Notes: generated by a model from the sequence alone, not told the origin. Numbered from the stretch's first letter, positions 18,296 through 28,020 are shown. The stretch is 64,000 nt of DNA from Acaryochloris sp. CCMEE 5410 (GCF_000238775.2 NZ_AFEJ02000001.1:3224001-3288000), one strand, 5' to 3'. Numbers and translations are program-made.

Positions 18296-19956
18296 CAACG
18301 CCACGTGCTCGCAAATCCTTAGGCAAGTTACCCACCCATATTCCCGGTTTAGACCCTATCCTTTCAGGCGGTATTCCCGAACTATCCATCAATATTGTCA
18401 CGGGCCCCCCTGGGGCGGGGAAGACGATTTTTACCCAGCAAATTCTCTATAGCAATGCCAGCCCCGATCGCAAGGCCCTCTATCTCGTCACCCTCTCGGA
18501 ACCGTCCGTCAAGCTGCTCCATTACTTGCAGCGATTTAGTTTTTTTGATGCCGAAAAAGTCGGCAGTGATGTCAATTATCTCGATATTGGTGAAGTGATC
18601 CGGGAAAAGGGTCTGGAAGATGCCACCAATGTGATTGTCAAGCATGTGCAGGAGCACAAGCCGTCAATCGTGGCGATTGATAGTTTTAAGGCCATTCATG
18701 ATATGGCTAAAGATCCGGTTGAAGTCCGTAAGTTTGGTTATGATCTGTCGGTCCAGCTCACCACTTGGGGCGTGACGGCATTACTGATTGGTGAGTACAC
18801 GCCAGAAGAAATTGAGAGTGAACCGATTTTTGCGATCGCAGACGGTATCATCCAACTCCACAATATGCATCAAGGACTGCATTACCAGCGCTACGTGAAC
18901 GTCCTTAAGCTCAGGGGGGAAAGCTACTCAACCGGGCTTCATCCTTTCGACATCGACAATACCGGTCTCACCGTTTATCCCCGGATTAAAACGGTGGAAG
19001 AATCGGGTGAAATTATCCTCAGTCAACGGCAGCGAGTGTCCACAGGGGTGGATGAGCTAGATACGATGCTCGAAGGGGGCGTTCCTCAAGGGTCAGCCAC
19101 GATGGTAGCGGGAGGCGCTGGCACGGGTAAGACACTCTTGGGACTCCATTTAATTACGGCAGGGGTCAAAGCTGGAGAACCCGGCGTCATTGTCACCTTT
19201 CAAGAGAATCCTCAACAGCTGCGGGAGATTGCCTATTCCTTCGGTTGGGATTTGGAAGAGATGGAAAAGCAGGGGCTACTGGTGCATCTTTACAGCTCTC
19301 CCGTGGAACTGCAGCCCGATATCCATGCTGCCCGCGTCAAGGAAGCCGTCAAAAAGGTGGGGGCCAAACGCGTGCTGCTCGATTCTCTGAAAGATATTGA
19401 AATTGCCACCCCGGATAAGGTGCGCTTCAAAGACTATATTTACTCCCTCGTCAACCAATTCAAGTTGCAAGGGGTCACCACCCTACTCACCAATGAAATT
19501 CCCGAAATGTTTGGACCATTTCAATTGAGTGAATACGGCGTCTCATTTGTCGTCGATAATGTGATTTTGCTGCGTTATCTGGAACTAACCGGACGCATGG
19601 GACGGGCGATCAGCATTATGAAGGTGCGGGGGTCCCAACATAGTAAGGAAATTCGCTCCTTTGAAATCACCAATCAGGGCATTCGGATTGACCAGATGGT
19701 CAAAGCTCAGACGGGCGTATTAACGGGAATTCCTGTATTTAGAGAGCGCAATAAAGATCTGCTCTATTTACCAACCAAGGCTCGCTATGTGGTTGAGGTG
19801 TTGCAGGAGAAAGGACTGTCCAGTGCCAATGCCCTGTCTCAACTCACAGGCTTAGGGCTTGAAGATCTCTCCCAGGAGCTAGAAACCCTGAGGGAACAGG
19901 GCATGGTGGTGGTTACGCAAACAGACGATCAGGACCTCTATAAGGCAACGCTATAG
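18292..19956 (+). CDS. KaiC-like ATPase, two RecA domains plus C-terminal helical domain
   Basis: 554 residues. Two tandem KaiC/RecA domains: P-loop 1 GPPGAGKT (K44, T45) and P-loop 2 GGAGTGKT (K280, T281). Walker B-like strands are VAIDS (about 127-131) and VLLDS (about 361-365). The paired catalytic glutamates of KaiC are altered: SE in domain 1 (TLSEPS, about 68-72) and QE in domain 2 (FQENP, about 303-307). At the position of the KaiC phosphosites Ser431/Thr432 it has Ser-Phe (VSF, about 417-419), so only the serine equivalent remains. The last 70 residues (ARYVVEVLQEKGLSSANALSQLTG) look like a winged helix, absent from clock KaiC. It lies 4 nt upstream of the next KaiC-like gene. Probably a signalling ATPase and not the core clock KaiC. 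Confidence 0.9.
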   Translation: MTTPRARKSLGKLPTHIPGLDPILSGGIPELSINIVTGPPGAGKTIFTQQILYSNASPDRKALYLVTLSEPSVKLLHYLQRFSFFDAEKVGSDVNYLDIGEVIREKGLEDATNVIVKHVQEHKPSIVAIDSFKAIHDMAKDPVEVRKFGYDLSVQLTTWGVTALLIGEYTPEEIESEPIFAIADGIIQLHNMHQGLHYQRYVNVLKLRGESYSTGLHPFDIDNTGLTVYPRIKTVEESGEIILSQRQRVSTGVDELDTMLEGGVPQGSATMVAGGAGTGKTLLGLHLITAGVKAGEPGVIVTFQENPQQLREIAYSFGWDLEEMEKQGLLVHLYSSPVELQPDIHAARVKEAVKKVGAKRVLLDSLKDIEIATPDKVRFKDYIYSLVNQFKLQGVTTLLTNEIPEMFGPFQLSEYGVSFVVDNVILLRYLELTGRMGRAISIMKVRGSQHSKEIRSFEITNQGIRIDQMVKAQTGVLTGIPVFRERNKDLLYLPTKARYVVEVLQEKGLSSANALSQLTGLGLEDLSQELETLREQGMVVVTQTDDQDLYKATL

Positions 19957-19960
19957 GGCT

Positions 19961-22099
19961 ATGCCAGAGATTAAACTACTGCCCACGAGTGTTCCCAACC
20001 TAGATGCAGTGTTGGGAGGTGGAATTCCTGCCTATTCCCTCAATGTGATTGCCGGATCACCGGGGAGTGGTAAAACCATTCTGGCCCAGCAGATTCTCTT
20101 TAGCTATATCCAAAATCAGTCCGAAGCCAAAGCCCTGTACTTAAGCACCCTGTCTGAACCTTCCATGAAAGTGGTGCGCTATATGCAGTACTTCAGCTTT
20201 TTTGATGGAGCAGTGTTTGGCGAACGGGTGATTTATCAGGATGTGGGGTCTTTTTTGATTGAACATCCCCTAACCGCCGTTGCCGACCAGATTATGGCAT
20301 TGGTGAATGATCACCGCGCCGAAGTCTTGGTAATCGACTCCTTTAAAGCCATCCATGATTTGGCTAAAGATGAAGGAGATTTCCGCCGTTTTTGCTTTGA
20401 TGTCTCGATTCGTCTGGCCAGTTCTCGCTGTACGTCGTTTCTGGTGAATGAATGTGACCAAACCCTGATTACGAAGAGTACGGAGTTTGCGATCGCAGAC
20501 GGTATCTTCTATCTCTCGATTTCAGAAAGAGCGGGCACCCCTAGCCGTTTCCTCCAGGTTTATAAAATGCGAGGGCGAGATTCCCAGATGGAGCCCTTTC
20601 CATTTTTAATTTCTGATGATGGCATTAAAGTACTGAGTCCGGCTCTAACCCTACGCCGCCGAGAACATAACCTGGAGGTTGAAGAAGACACCCTTTCCAC
20701 GGGGATTAGCGGCCTAGACAATCTGCTCAAAGGGGGCATTCCCTTAGGACGATCACTGATTCTCTCTGGCGTGTCGGGAACGGGCAAAACCACCTTTGCT
20801 CTCCAATTTCTAATTGAAGGAGCCAGTCAGCAAGAACGAGGATTATTACTCTCTTTTGAAGAAACCCGCGATCGCCTCTACCGCAGCGCTATTGGCTTTG
20901 GGTGGGATATAGATCGCTATGAGCAGGAAGGACTCCTTCGAGTCCTGTTTATCCCGCAAACCGATATTCGCATTGAAGAACAGCTAGAACAGCTGATTCA
21001 AGAAGTCGAGAGCTTCCAACCCCGTCGTTTAGTGGTAGACTCCCTCTCTGTGTTTCTGTATCGGGTTCAGGATCCGGCGATTCAACGAGAAAAAACCTTT
21101 CAGCTAGCAACGCTAATGCAGCGGGTTGGTGGCGTTGGTATCCTGATTTCAGATATCCCCGCCAACGATACCCGTCGTTTATCTCGGTTTGGCGTTGAAG
21201 AAACCATCGCCGATGGCACCCTGGTTTTATCCACTGAAATGGTGGGGAAACGACGGGAACGATATCTAGAAATTTTTAAGATGCGGGCCGCGGATTATGT
21301 AGCCGGTCGTCATCGGATGGAGATTACGGATACAGGCATCCAAGTCTTTTATATTAACGATCGTGAACCACCAGAGACCGTTCCTAATATTGCCAGCACT
21401 CCCTTCAGTTTTCAGCCCGTCCAGCCCTTATTTCAGGGTGATTTATCCTTTGAGACCACTTGGCTCGTGCGGGGTGAATCTGGTTTAGGCAAAACGACCC
21501 TTGCCTATCAATTCTTAATGGAAGGGTTAAAGAGCCAAGACTCCGTTTTATATATTGGCGCTGATGTCCCCACCCCTCGGACCCTGAAAGCCCTTGAAGA
21601 GCTGAGTTTTCTTCCTCAACCCTATATAGAATCTGGCCAGCTGCGTCTATTGGATATCTTTGGCTACTCCTCCCATTCCCTCAACATTGAGGATACTGAG
21701 GTGTTTCTCTACAAGCTGGCCCAGCATCTGGATGAGATGCCAAAGCCCTGTCGTGTCATTACGGATTCCCTGACGCCGCTAGCTATCGCTCATTCTCATA
21801 GCGATTTTGTCAGTCTCATCTACCGAAAAAACCGTCTTTTACATCAACCCAGTGTCGTTTTATTTGATATTTTCCTCAAAGGCATCCTAGAACCAGAGTT
21901 GAGATCCAGTCTGGTGAATGCCTACGATATTTCGATTGAACTGTACCGACCCGATTGGGGTGAAATGCACCAGCTGGGCAATTCAGGCTATCCGTCTCTG
22001 CGGATCACGAAGGCCCGGGGGGTCAAAGCGGATACGCGCCCCTATCCCTATCGGATCCGGGATGGCGAAGGTGTTGTGGTTCAAACCGACTATTACTAA
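19961..22099 (+). CDS. KaiC-like ATPase with three P-loop domains
   Basis: 712 residues with three successive RecA/KaiC-type units. The P-loops are AGSPGSGKT (K38), SGVSGTGKT (K276) and RGESGLGKT (K511). Only the second domain keeps the catalytic pair (SFEET, E300-E301). The first has SE (TLSEPS), and the third has no acidic pair at that position (IGADVPT). Walker B-like strands are VLVIDS (about 122-127), LVVDS (about 357-361) and VITDS in domain 3. Domain 1 resembles domain 1 of the upstream gene (LSEPS-K-V, FSFFD, VIDSFKAIHDLAKD), so the two genes are probably related by duplication. Third in the operon after the small helical gene; no KaiB or KaiA is near. The triple architecture is unusual, since KaiC has two units. 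Confidence 0.9.
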   Translation: MPEIKLLPTSVPNLDAVLGGGIPAYSLNVIAGSPGSGKTILAQQILFSYIQNQSEAKALYLSTLSEPSMKVVRYMQYFSFFDGAVFGERVIYQDVGSFLIEHPLTAVADQIMALVNDHRAEVLVIDSFKAIHDLAKDEGDFRRFCFDVSIRLASSRCTSFLVNECDQTLITKSTEFAIADGIFYLSISERAGTPSRFLQVYKMRGRDSQMEPFPFLISDDGIKVLSPALTLRRREHNLEVEEDTLSTGISGLDNLLKGGIPLGRSLILSGVSGTGKTTFALQFLIEGASQQERGLLLSFEETRDRLYRSAIGFGWDIDRYEQEGLLRVLFIPQTDIRIEEQLEQLIQEVESFQPRRLVVDSLSVFLYRVQDPAIQREKTFQLATLMQRVGGVGILISDIPANDTRRLSRFGVEETIADGTLVLSTEMVGKRRERYLEIFKMRAADYVAGRHRMEITDTGIQVFYINDREPPETVPNIASTPFSFQPVQPLFQGDLSFETTWLVRGESGLGKTTLAYQFLMEGLKSQDSVLYIGADVPTPRTLKALEELSFLPQPYIESGQLRLLDIFGYSSHSLNIEDTEVFLYKLAQHLDEMPKPCRVITDSLTPLAIAHSHSDFVSLIYRKNRLLHQPSVVLFDIFLKGILEPELRSSLVNAYDISIELYRPDWGEMHQLGNSGYPSLRITKARGVKADTRPYPYRIRDGEGVVVQTDYY

Positions 22100-22401
22100 A
22101 CAATGGGGCATGATACACCATTGGAAAGCGTTTAGAGGCGTCGGGAATCCCTGTGATGCTTTCTCTTATCAGTTAAGCAATATTTCTTATCCCCAAGATG
22201 CCAGTTAGGTCTCGTAGAATATAAAGCAATAATAAAGAAAATTTCAATCTTTTGTTGAATCTGGAACTCTAAACTGTCTGGAGTATTTCACAAAAGCATG
22301 TTTGTGAATCCTCTAACAGCATTAAGGAATTTCAAGTATCGTCAGTCAATCTCTCTGACTCTATTGCCAGCGACATCGGGTTGATACCTGCAAAGGTCTA
22401 C
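22100..22401 (+). other. intergenic region between KaiC-like gene and histidine kinase
   Basis: About 300 bp with no convincing gene and no clear terminator. Its AT-rich second half (from about 22210) could carry a separate promoter for the kinase. I cannot tell whether the kinase is co-transcribed with the KaiC-like genes. Confidence 0.35.
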
Positions 22402-24039
22402 ATGATGGAACATTCAAGGGAAATAGAGCAATTATCGACGCGGAATGCTGAGCTGGAATTGTTATTGCTCCAGCGAACCTTTGAGCTAGAGATATTGTCT
22501 GAGTTGTCACACCAGGTGAGTTATCTTCTGGGCGATAAAGATTTACTCAGTTTGCTGATCAATAGTCTTGATCGTGTATTACCCATTGATGTTGCCGCTG
22601 GACTGATATCTGTACCGGGTGATCTGCAATTAGTCTTCAATTCCACCCATCCGCTCAGCGATCAGGCTCAAGCTGACATTCGAGAGCGACTGCTGGCTGG
22701 ATTTAGTTTGATGAATGGGGTATCCTCAGCCGAGACGAATGTCTCCTTGCAAAGAAGTAAACCCCATGCAGATTGTCCACCGCTGTATCGCCTGGCATCG
22801 ATGGTTATGGTACCGATGCTGGTGGAAACAACAGGGCAACCCGATCGTCCTGAGACCGTTGGTATGTTGCTGATAGGGGCTACGGCCCCAAATGCCTTTA
22901 CCCAAAGTCATCTTCGTTTTCTGTTCACTGTCGCCAATCAAGGAGCCGTATCTTTAGGGCGGTTACGATCGCATCTCTCCGCTGAGAAACATCGCCTAGC
23001 GCAATTCACCACCTATTTTTCTGAGGGGGTCGTTATTGTTAGTCGAGAGGGCCATATTCTCTTCACCAATGAAGTTGCTCAACAACTGTTGCCACAATTA
23101 GCTGATATTGACTACCAACAGCGCCTGCAAAACTTTGCCCAAAAGCCCCTCGAAGAATGGCTTTTGGGGGATGAACCTCGACTGTGGCAGGATATCCCCC
23201 GTCTGGATCTGACTCAGCCGCCATTAGAAGTCATGGTGCAGCAATCGACCCCACTCTCCACCACCGATTGTTATACCCTGATTATTCGAGAGGTTCGGGC
23301 GACCGCAAACCTGGAACAACTGAAAGATCAGCTGATTGCCACCATTAGCCATGAACTCCGTACTCCTTTGACCCTGATTTACGCCCCTTTAGAAATGCTG
23401 GCCAGTGGGTGTATCGGGAACTTAACGGATGAAGGGTTGCAATTGTTAGACATTGCAATTCAAAGTGCCAACCAGCTCAAGCTTCTGATCGAAAATATCT
23501 TGGAGTTGAGCCAGCTAGAATCTGGCTTGATTACCATGCAGTTTGAACCTTGCAATGCCAAGGTGTTGGTGGAGAAAGCGATCGCTTTGATGGCTAATAC
23601 AGCAGAACAGGCAGAGATCAGGATAGAACAGCAAGCCTCCCAATCTGAGGTAAGAAGCAACTTAGCCATTGAGCCTTTTACTTGCTGGGTAGATCCCGAT
23701 TATATTTTGCAAGCCTTTAAACATTTACTGGATAATGCCATCAAATTTTCTGCCCCAGAAAGTCGAGTGACCCTTGAAGTGGTGGATCAAGCCTCCTGCA
23801 TTTTGTTCAGGGTGATCGATGAAGGGATGGGAATCTCCGCTGAACAGCTCTCCTATATTTTTGCTCGCTTCCAGCAAGGAGATAGCTCCAGATGTCGCAC
23901 TTACGATGGGATGGGGATTGGTCTTGCTATTTGCGATCGCATTATCCATCTGCATGGAGGCGAAATTTGGGCTGAAAGTGTCCTGCAACAAGGCAGTACA
24001 TTTTCCTTCACCCTACCCAAAGCCCGCCAAAGCCTTTAA
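22402..24039 (+). CDS. sensor histidine kinase, GAF-PAS-HisKA-HATPase, no membrane span
   Basis: About 545 residues. The start is ATG 22402 (or the adjacent ATG 22405); a TTG at 22381 is also in frame. An N-terminal coiled coil (EIEQLSTRNAELELLLLQRTFELEILSEL) leads to a GAF domain (about 35-195), then a PAS-like segment (FTTYFSEGVVIVSREGHILFTNEVAQQLL, about 205-300). HisKA follows with the phosphoacceptor H in TISHELRTPLTLI (about residue 317). The ATPase domain has N-box HLLDNAIKFS, G1 DEGMGIS and G2 GMGIGLAIC. No transmembrane segment, so it is a soluble kinase. No response regulator is adjacent. Its stop overlaps the convergent kinase gene by 4 nt. Confidence 0.9.
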   Translation: MMEHSREIEQLSTRNAELELLLLQRTFELEILSELSHQVSYLLGDKDLLSLLINSLDRVLPIDVAAGLISVPGDLQLVFNSTHPLSDQAQADIRERLLAGFSLMNGVSSAETNVSLQRSKPHADCPPLYRLASMVMVPMLVETTGQPDRPETVGMLLIGATAPNAFTQSHLRFLFTVANQGAVSLGRLRSHLSAEKHRLAQFTTYFSEGVVIVSREGHILFTNEVAQQLLPQLADIDYQQRLQNFAQKPLEEWLLGDEPRLWQDIPRLDLTQPPLEVMVQQSTPLSTTDCYTLIIREVRATANLEQLKDQLIATISHELRTPLTLIYAPLEMLASGCIGNLTDEGLQLLDIAIQSANQLKLLIENILELSQLESGLITMQFEPCNAKVLVEKAIALMANTAEQAEIRIEQQASQSEVRSNLAIEPFTCWVDPDYILQAFKHLLDNAIKFSAPESRVTLEVVDQASCILFRVIDEGMGISAEQLSYIFARFQQGDSSRCRTYDGMGIGLAICDRIIHLHGGEIWAESVLQQGSTFSFTLPKARQSL

Positions 24040-26207
24040 GGGGTCTGCACGTTGATGGGGAAGCGAATCGTCACGGTCGTGCCTTGGTTCACTTGCGACT
24101 CAATCTGAATCTGACCTCCGTGGAGTTCCACGAACTTTTTGGCAATACTCAAGCCCAACCCCGACCCCTGAATCACATCGACATTCTCCGCCCGAAAGAA
24201 GGCTTCAAATACCTCAGCTTGAGCCTTGGATGGAATACCAATGCCTTCGTCTACAACACAAAGGACAGCCTCTTCTGCGCCATAGGTGAGCTGAACCTTG
24301 ATCGAACCGCCATCGGGAGAGTACTTAATCGCATTCGTGAGGAGATTGGTGAGAATCTGGCGCAACAGCTTGGGATCCGCTGACAGAGGGATACCATCGT
24401 CCTCACAGATAAACAGTAGCGTATGGTTATGGTTGCTCAACAATTGGTGCTCATCTATCAGCCGCTGACAAAACCCTTTTAAGTCCAATTCAATGGGTGT
24501 AAAGTCCACCCCCCCGGATTCTGCCTGCTCGATTAAGAGCATATCGTCCACCAGCTCAGTCATATAACGAGTGGCCTGCTGAATGCGTCCTAAAAAATGC
24601 TTTCTTTGATCAGGATTCAGCTGTTCTCTCTTCGTTTCCAAAAGTTCAGCCGCCATGTGAATCACGGCCAGCGGACTGCGATACTCATGGGAGACGGTAC
24701 GCACCACACGAGATTTAAGGGCAACTAACTCACGAGCATTGTTCAGGGCCTGTTGAATTTTGGCTTCAAAGCGTTTGCGATCGCTAATGTCTCGAATGAC
24801 CACCACCCAGTAGTCTAAGTGTGGATCCAGGGAAATCGGTTTAATGGTTGCCTCAAAGACCCGATCAGGATGGTCCAGTAATGTTACTTCTCGGCAATCT
24901 GGATCATCCAGTGCGCAGTTCATCAACTCTTCTAAGGTCTTATTACCCAATTGCCGTAAGCATTTATCCGTCCCCATTTCCGACAAGAGGGCGAGATAGT
25001 TCTGGGCTTTGCCGTTTGCTAGCACCACGCGACGTTTTTGATCCAGCAACAAGACGCCATCCGTCAGATTCTTGATCACCTGAGCCAATTGGTCGATGGC
25101 GAGTCGCGATCGTAGCCTTTGGATCAACATAGCCGCATGGCTCGCTGCAAAATAAAGCAGACGAACATGCTCTTCATTAAACTGCGCCGCTTGCTCAGCA
25201 CCAACAAACAACAGCCCAATCACCTGGGGTTCTTGCTCAGTGGGCACAATGAGCGGCACAAACAATTGGGATTGGATCGCGCCCAAGGGGGACGCTTGGC
25301 CATCAATCACCTGGGGATCTAAAATATCAACGTTGAATTGGGCTGCCTGCAAATCCACGTTGAATTGGGCTGCCTGCAAATCCACCCCACTCAGATAGGC
25401 CAGATTTTTGAGGATGGTGTTCCGAATACTTTGTCCAATGGCGCGGGGAAGAGGACGATTGGTTTTAATAAAAAACTTACACTGAGGACGATGTTGATGC
25501 TGTCGTTTGGCAAAATGGCCTCGCAACACATCATCCATCCGGGTCAAAAAGACGCCCCCAGAAATATCGTAGGGAATCGTCGAGCAGACATCTTCTAAAA
25601 TCGATTGGAGTAACGCTTCATCATCATGGGCAAGTTTACCTTGCAGGGAAATATCGTACAGAATTTGGGATGAAACCGTGGTCTCCAACTTCTGGCTTTC
25701 TAAATCAGCCTGCAGGGTTTGGAGGGCCAACAGTTGCTGACTTAAAAAGGAGTCGGCCTGAGGGAGTGGAGGGTCAAGGATCGTCTCGGCAGCGAGGATC
25801 TCTTGCTCCATGGCTGTTGCTGGCGAACCATCTTGGTCCAGGAGGGTGCCGATGCCATAGGTTAATTGTTGTTCGTCTTGCCACACCTGCCACGCCACAC
25901 CACGAGACCCACCGTCTTTATGCAAATGGCAATTCTGAAACTGAACGGTTTGCCCTGCCTTGACCGTTTGATAGGCAGCGATGGTGGCTGGTTGAGTCTG
26001 AGGATCTACGGAATTCAGAAAGGAGTCAGCCATTAGCTCTGACAGAGACCATCCCAAGGACTGGGTCCAAGCCTGATTCAATTGCACAAACGAAAAGTCG
26101 GGACAGATAATGCAACATAAATGAGGAGACAGCTCAAAAAAGGCTTGGAAAGCATTAGCTGCCATTGCCTGATCGTTGCGTATCGTGTGGGCTTGAGAAA
26201 CGGACAT
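24036..26207 (-). CDS. sensor histidine kinase, PAS-GAF-PAS-HisKA-HATPase
   Basis: 723 residues, no membrane span. An N-terminal PAS (FFELSPHLCCIICPDFSFVQLNQAWTQSLGWS) is followed by a GAF domain (about 190-375), a second PAS (QVIKNLTDGVLLLDQKRRVVLANGKAQNYL), then HisKA with H in RTVSHEYRSPLAVI (about residue 506). The ATPase domain is complete: N-box LLTNAIKYSPDGG, G1 DEGIGIP, G2 GSGLGLSIAKKF. The GAF domain contains an in-frame duplication of nine residues (see the repeat entry). It shares the GAF-PAS-kinase plan with the convergent kinase, with which its stop overlaps by 4 nt. No response regulator is adjacent. Confidence 0.9.
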   Translation of the reverse strand: MSVSQAHTIRNDQAMAANAFQAFFELSPHLCCIICPDFSFVQLNQAWTQSLGWSLSELMADSFLNSVDPQTQPATIAAYQTVKAGQTVQFQNCHLHKDGGSRGVAWQVWQDEQQLTYGIGTLLDQDGSPATAMEQEILAAETILDPPLPQADSFLSQQLLALQTLQADLESQKLETTVSSQILYDISLQGKLAHDDEALLQSILEDVCSTIPYDISGGVFLTRMDDVLRGHFAKRQHQHRPQCKFFIKTNRPLPRAIGQSIRNTILKNLAYLSGVDLQAAQFNVDLQAAQFNVDILDPQVIDGQASPLGAIQSQLFVPLIVPTEQEPQVIGLLFVGAEQAAQFNEEHVRLLYFAASHAAMLIQRLRSRLAIDQLAQVIKNLTDGVLLLDQKRRVVLANGKAQNYLALLSEMGTDKCLRQLGNKTLEELMNCALDDPDCREVTLLDHPDRVFEATIKPISLDPHLDYWVVVIRDISDRKRFEAKIQQALNNARELVALKSRVVRTVSHEYRSPLAVIHMAAELLETKREQLNPDQRKHFLGRIQQATRYMTELVDDMLLIEQAESGGVDFTPIELDLKGFCQRLIDEHQLLSNHNHTLLFICEDDGIPLSADPKLLRQILTNLLTNAIKYSPDGGSIKVQLTYGAEEAVLCVVDEGIGIPSKAQAEVFEAFFRAENVDVIQGSGLGLSIAKKFVELHGGQIQIESQVNQGTTVTIRFPINVQTP
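25332..25385. repeat. 27-bp exact tandem duplication inside kinase gene
   Basis: Two identical 27-bp units (25332-25358 and 25359-25385) lie head to tail and encode the nine residues VDLQAAQFN twice in the GAF region. The length is a multiple of three, so the frame is kept. The absence of any mismatch suggests a recent slippage event or selection. Confidence 0.95.
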
Positions 26208-26564
26208 CTTAGCGCTGACTGATACCCTAAGCTCTTCACACTAAGAACCAACAAGTGACATGGGAAGGCAAAAAAATGGATTCAGAACTCTGACTTGTTT
26301 GCGTCTTAATGCGCTGTGAGCTGATTGTAACAAGTTGGGAGTTGTTCGCAATTCAGACTGTTCACTGTATCGTTTTATTCACCCTGGAATTCTGTGCTAC
26401 CGCTTTCCCTGCCAGGTCCACACCACCTCCCCCTCAGTTGTAAGATATGTTTCACTTTGCCCCTTCGAGATGTGGTGGGTAGGCGGGATTCAAGGAGGAA
26501 TGGGATAGAACAATCGCAAGCTTATTGACTACCCTGGTAAAGGAGATATTTCCAGACGAACAGT
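26208..26564. other. intergenic region between divergent kinase and trmFO
   Basis: 357 bp separating two divergent genes. No ORF with family features and no clear hairpin seen. Promoters of both genes are expected here, but I could not identify good boxes. An AAAGGAGA sequence lies upstream of the trmFO ATG, though further away than usual for a ribosome binding site. Confidence 0.35.
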
Positions 26565-27962
26565 ATGGACGACAAACAACCTATTCAAGTGATTGGGGGA
26601 GGACTCGCAGGAACGGAGGCAGCTTGGCAAATTGCCCAGGCGGGATGGCCCGTGATTTTGCATGAAATGCGCTCGGTGGACGAAGAACGGCTGACGCCCG
26701 CTCACCATACCGATCATCTAGCTGAGTTGGTCTGCAGTAATTCTTTTGGTGCACAAGCTAGCGATCGCGCTGCCGGATTGCTCCATGCGGAACTGCGCCA
26801 GCTCGGCTCCATCATTATTCGCAAAGCCGATGAGCATCAAGTTCCTGCCGGAGGAGCCTTAGCCGTCGATCGAGGCGTTTTTAGCCGCAATTTGACAGAA
26901 ACTTTGGCTGAGCATCCTAATGTCGAATTGCGCCGAGGTGAAGTGCCTACTTTGCCCCCAGATGGCATTGTCGTATTGACCTCTGGGCCGTTGACCAGTG
27001 CCGCTTTAACGGAGAGCCTACACCAATTTACTGGACAAGATTATCTCAGCTTTTTTGATGCTGCCAGTCCGATCATCGTCGGTGAATCCATTAACCGAGA
27101 CGTAGCATTTCTGGCCTCACGCTATGACCGGGGCGAAGCAGCCTATCTAAACTGCCCCATGAATCGGGAGCAATATTTAGCCTTTTGGCAAGCCCTCTGC
27201 GCAGCGGAACAGGCTGAACTCAAAGACTTTGAAAAAGAAACCGCTAAATTCTTCGAGGGTTGCTTACCCATTGAAGAAATGGCCCGCCGGGGCGAAGACA
27301 CAATGCGCTACGGCCCCCTCAAGCCTGTAGGTCTATTCGATGCCCGCTACGGCGACTTTAAAGCACCGGAAAACCAGAAATATCGTCCCTATGCCGTGGC
27401 TCAACTGCGCCAGGAAGATAAGGCAGGCAAGCTCTGGAATCTAGTCGGTTTCCAGACTAATCTACGCTGGGGTGAACAAAAGCGGGTGTTCCAAATGATT
27501 CCAGGGTTGGAGTCAGCAGAATTTGTGCGCATGGGGGTGATGCATCGCAATACGTTTATCAATGCGCCGGAATTGCTTTATCCCACCTTGCAGTTTAAGC
27601 AGCGGCCTACGTTACTGGCAGCAGGACAGTTGATCGGTACGGAAGGCTATACAGCGGCGACGGCAGGAGGGTGGCTAGCAGGAACGAACGCAGTGCGATT
27701 GGCTCAAGGGCTGGAGCCTGTGGTCCTACCGACAACAACTATGAGTGGTTCGCTGTTTGAATTTATCAGTTCGGCAACACCAAAGCATTTTCAGCCCATG
27801 CCACCCAACTTTGGCATTATTCCTGATCTGCCGCAGCGAGTTCGGAATAAGCGCGAGCGTTATGGAGTCTATCGCGATCGCGCCTTAGCCGATCTAACCG
27901 CCTGGATTGCGGAACCTTCCCTCTTTCGGCAAACAGTTACTGCTAACTCGGCCAGTATGTAA
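26565..27962 (+). CDS. trmFO: tRNA (m5U54) methyltransferase, folate/FAD-dependent
   Basis: 465 residues. It methylates U54 of tRNA using methylene-tetrahydrofolate and FADH2. The N-terminal FAD-binding [14 protein letters not shown] (residues about 11-24) is followed by the strongly conserved [26 protein letters not shown] segment, [36 protein letters not shown] and [23 protein letters not shown]. Length and all signatures match TrmFO (formerly Gid). Monocistronic as far as can be seen. Confidence 0.96.
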   Translation: MDDKQPIQVIGGGLAGTEAAWQIAQAGWPVILHEMRSVDEERLTPAHHTDHLAELVCSNSFGAQASDRAAGLLHAELRQLGSIIIRKADEHQVPAGGALAVDRGVFSRNLTETLAEHPNVELRRGEVPTLPPDGIVVLTSGPLTSAALTESLHQFTGQDYLSFFDAASPIIVGESINRDVAFLASRYDRGEAAYLNCPMNREQYLAFWQALCAAEQAELKDFEKETAKFFEGCLPIEEMARRGEDTMRYGPLKPVGLFDARYGDFKAPENQKYRPYAVAQLRQEDKAGKLWNLVGFQTNLRWGEQKRVFQMIPGLESAEFVRMGVMHRNTFINAPELLYPTLQFKQRPTLLAAGQLIGTEGYTAATAGGWLAGTNAVRLAQGLEPVVLPTTTMSGSLFEFISSATPKHFQPMPPNFGIIPDLPQRVRNKRERYGVYRDRALADLTAWIAEPSLFRQTVTANSASM

Positions 27963-28020
27963 TTCAGCCAGGTGCTAAATCAAAAGTTATGGCGCGCAGC
28001 TCCCGCGTTTAGCTAAAACT

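Noticed and set aside
18292-22099. Core circadian clock kaiC
   Set aside because: Catalytic pairs and phosphosites differ, domain number differs in the second protein, and kaiA/kaiB are absent.
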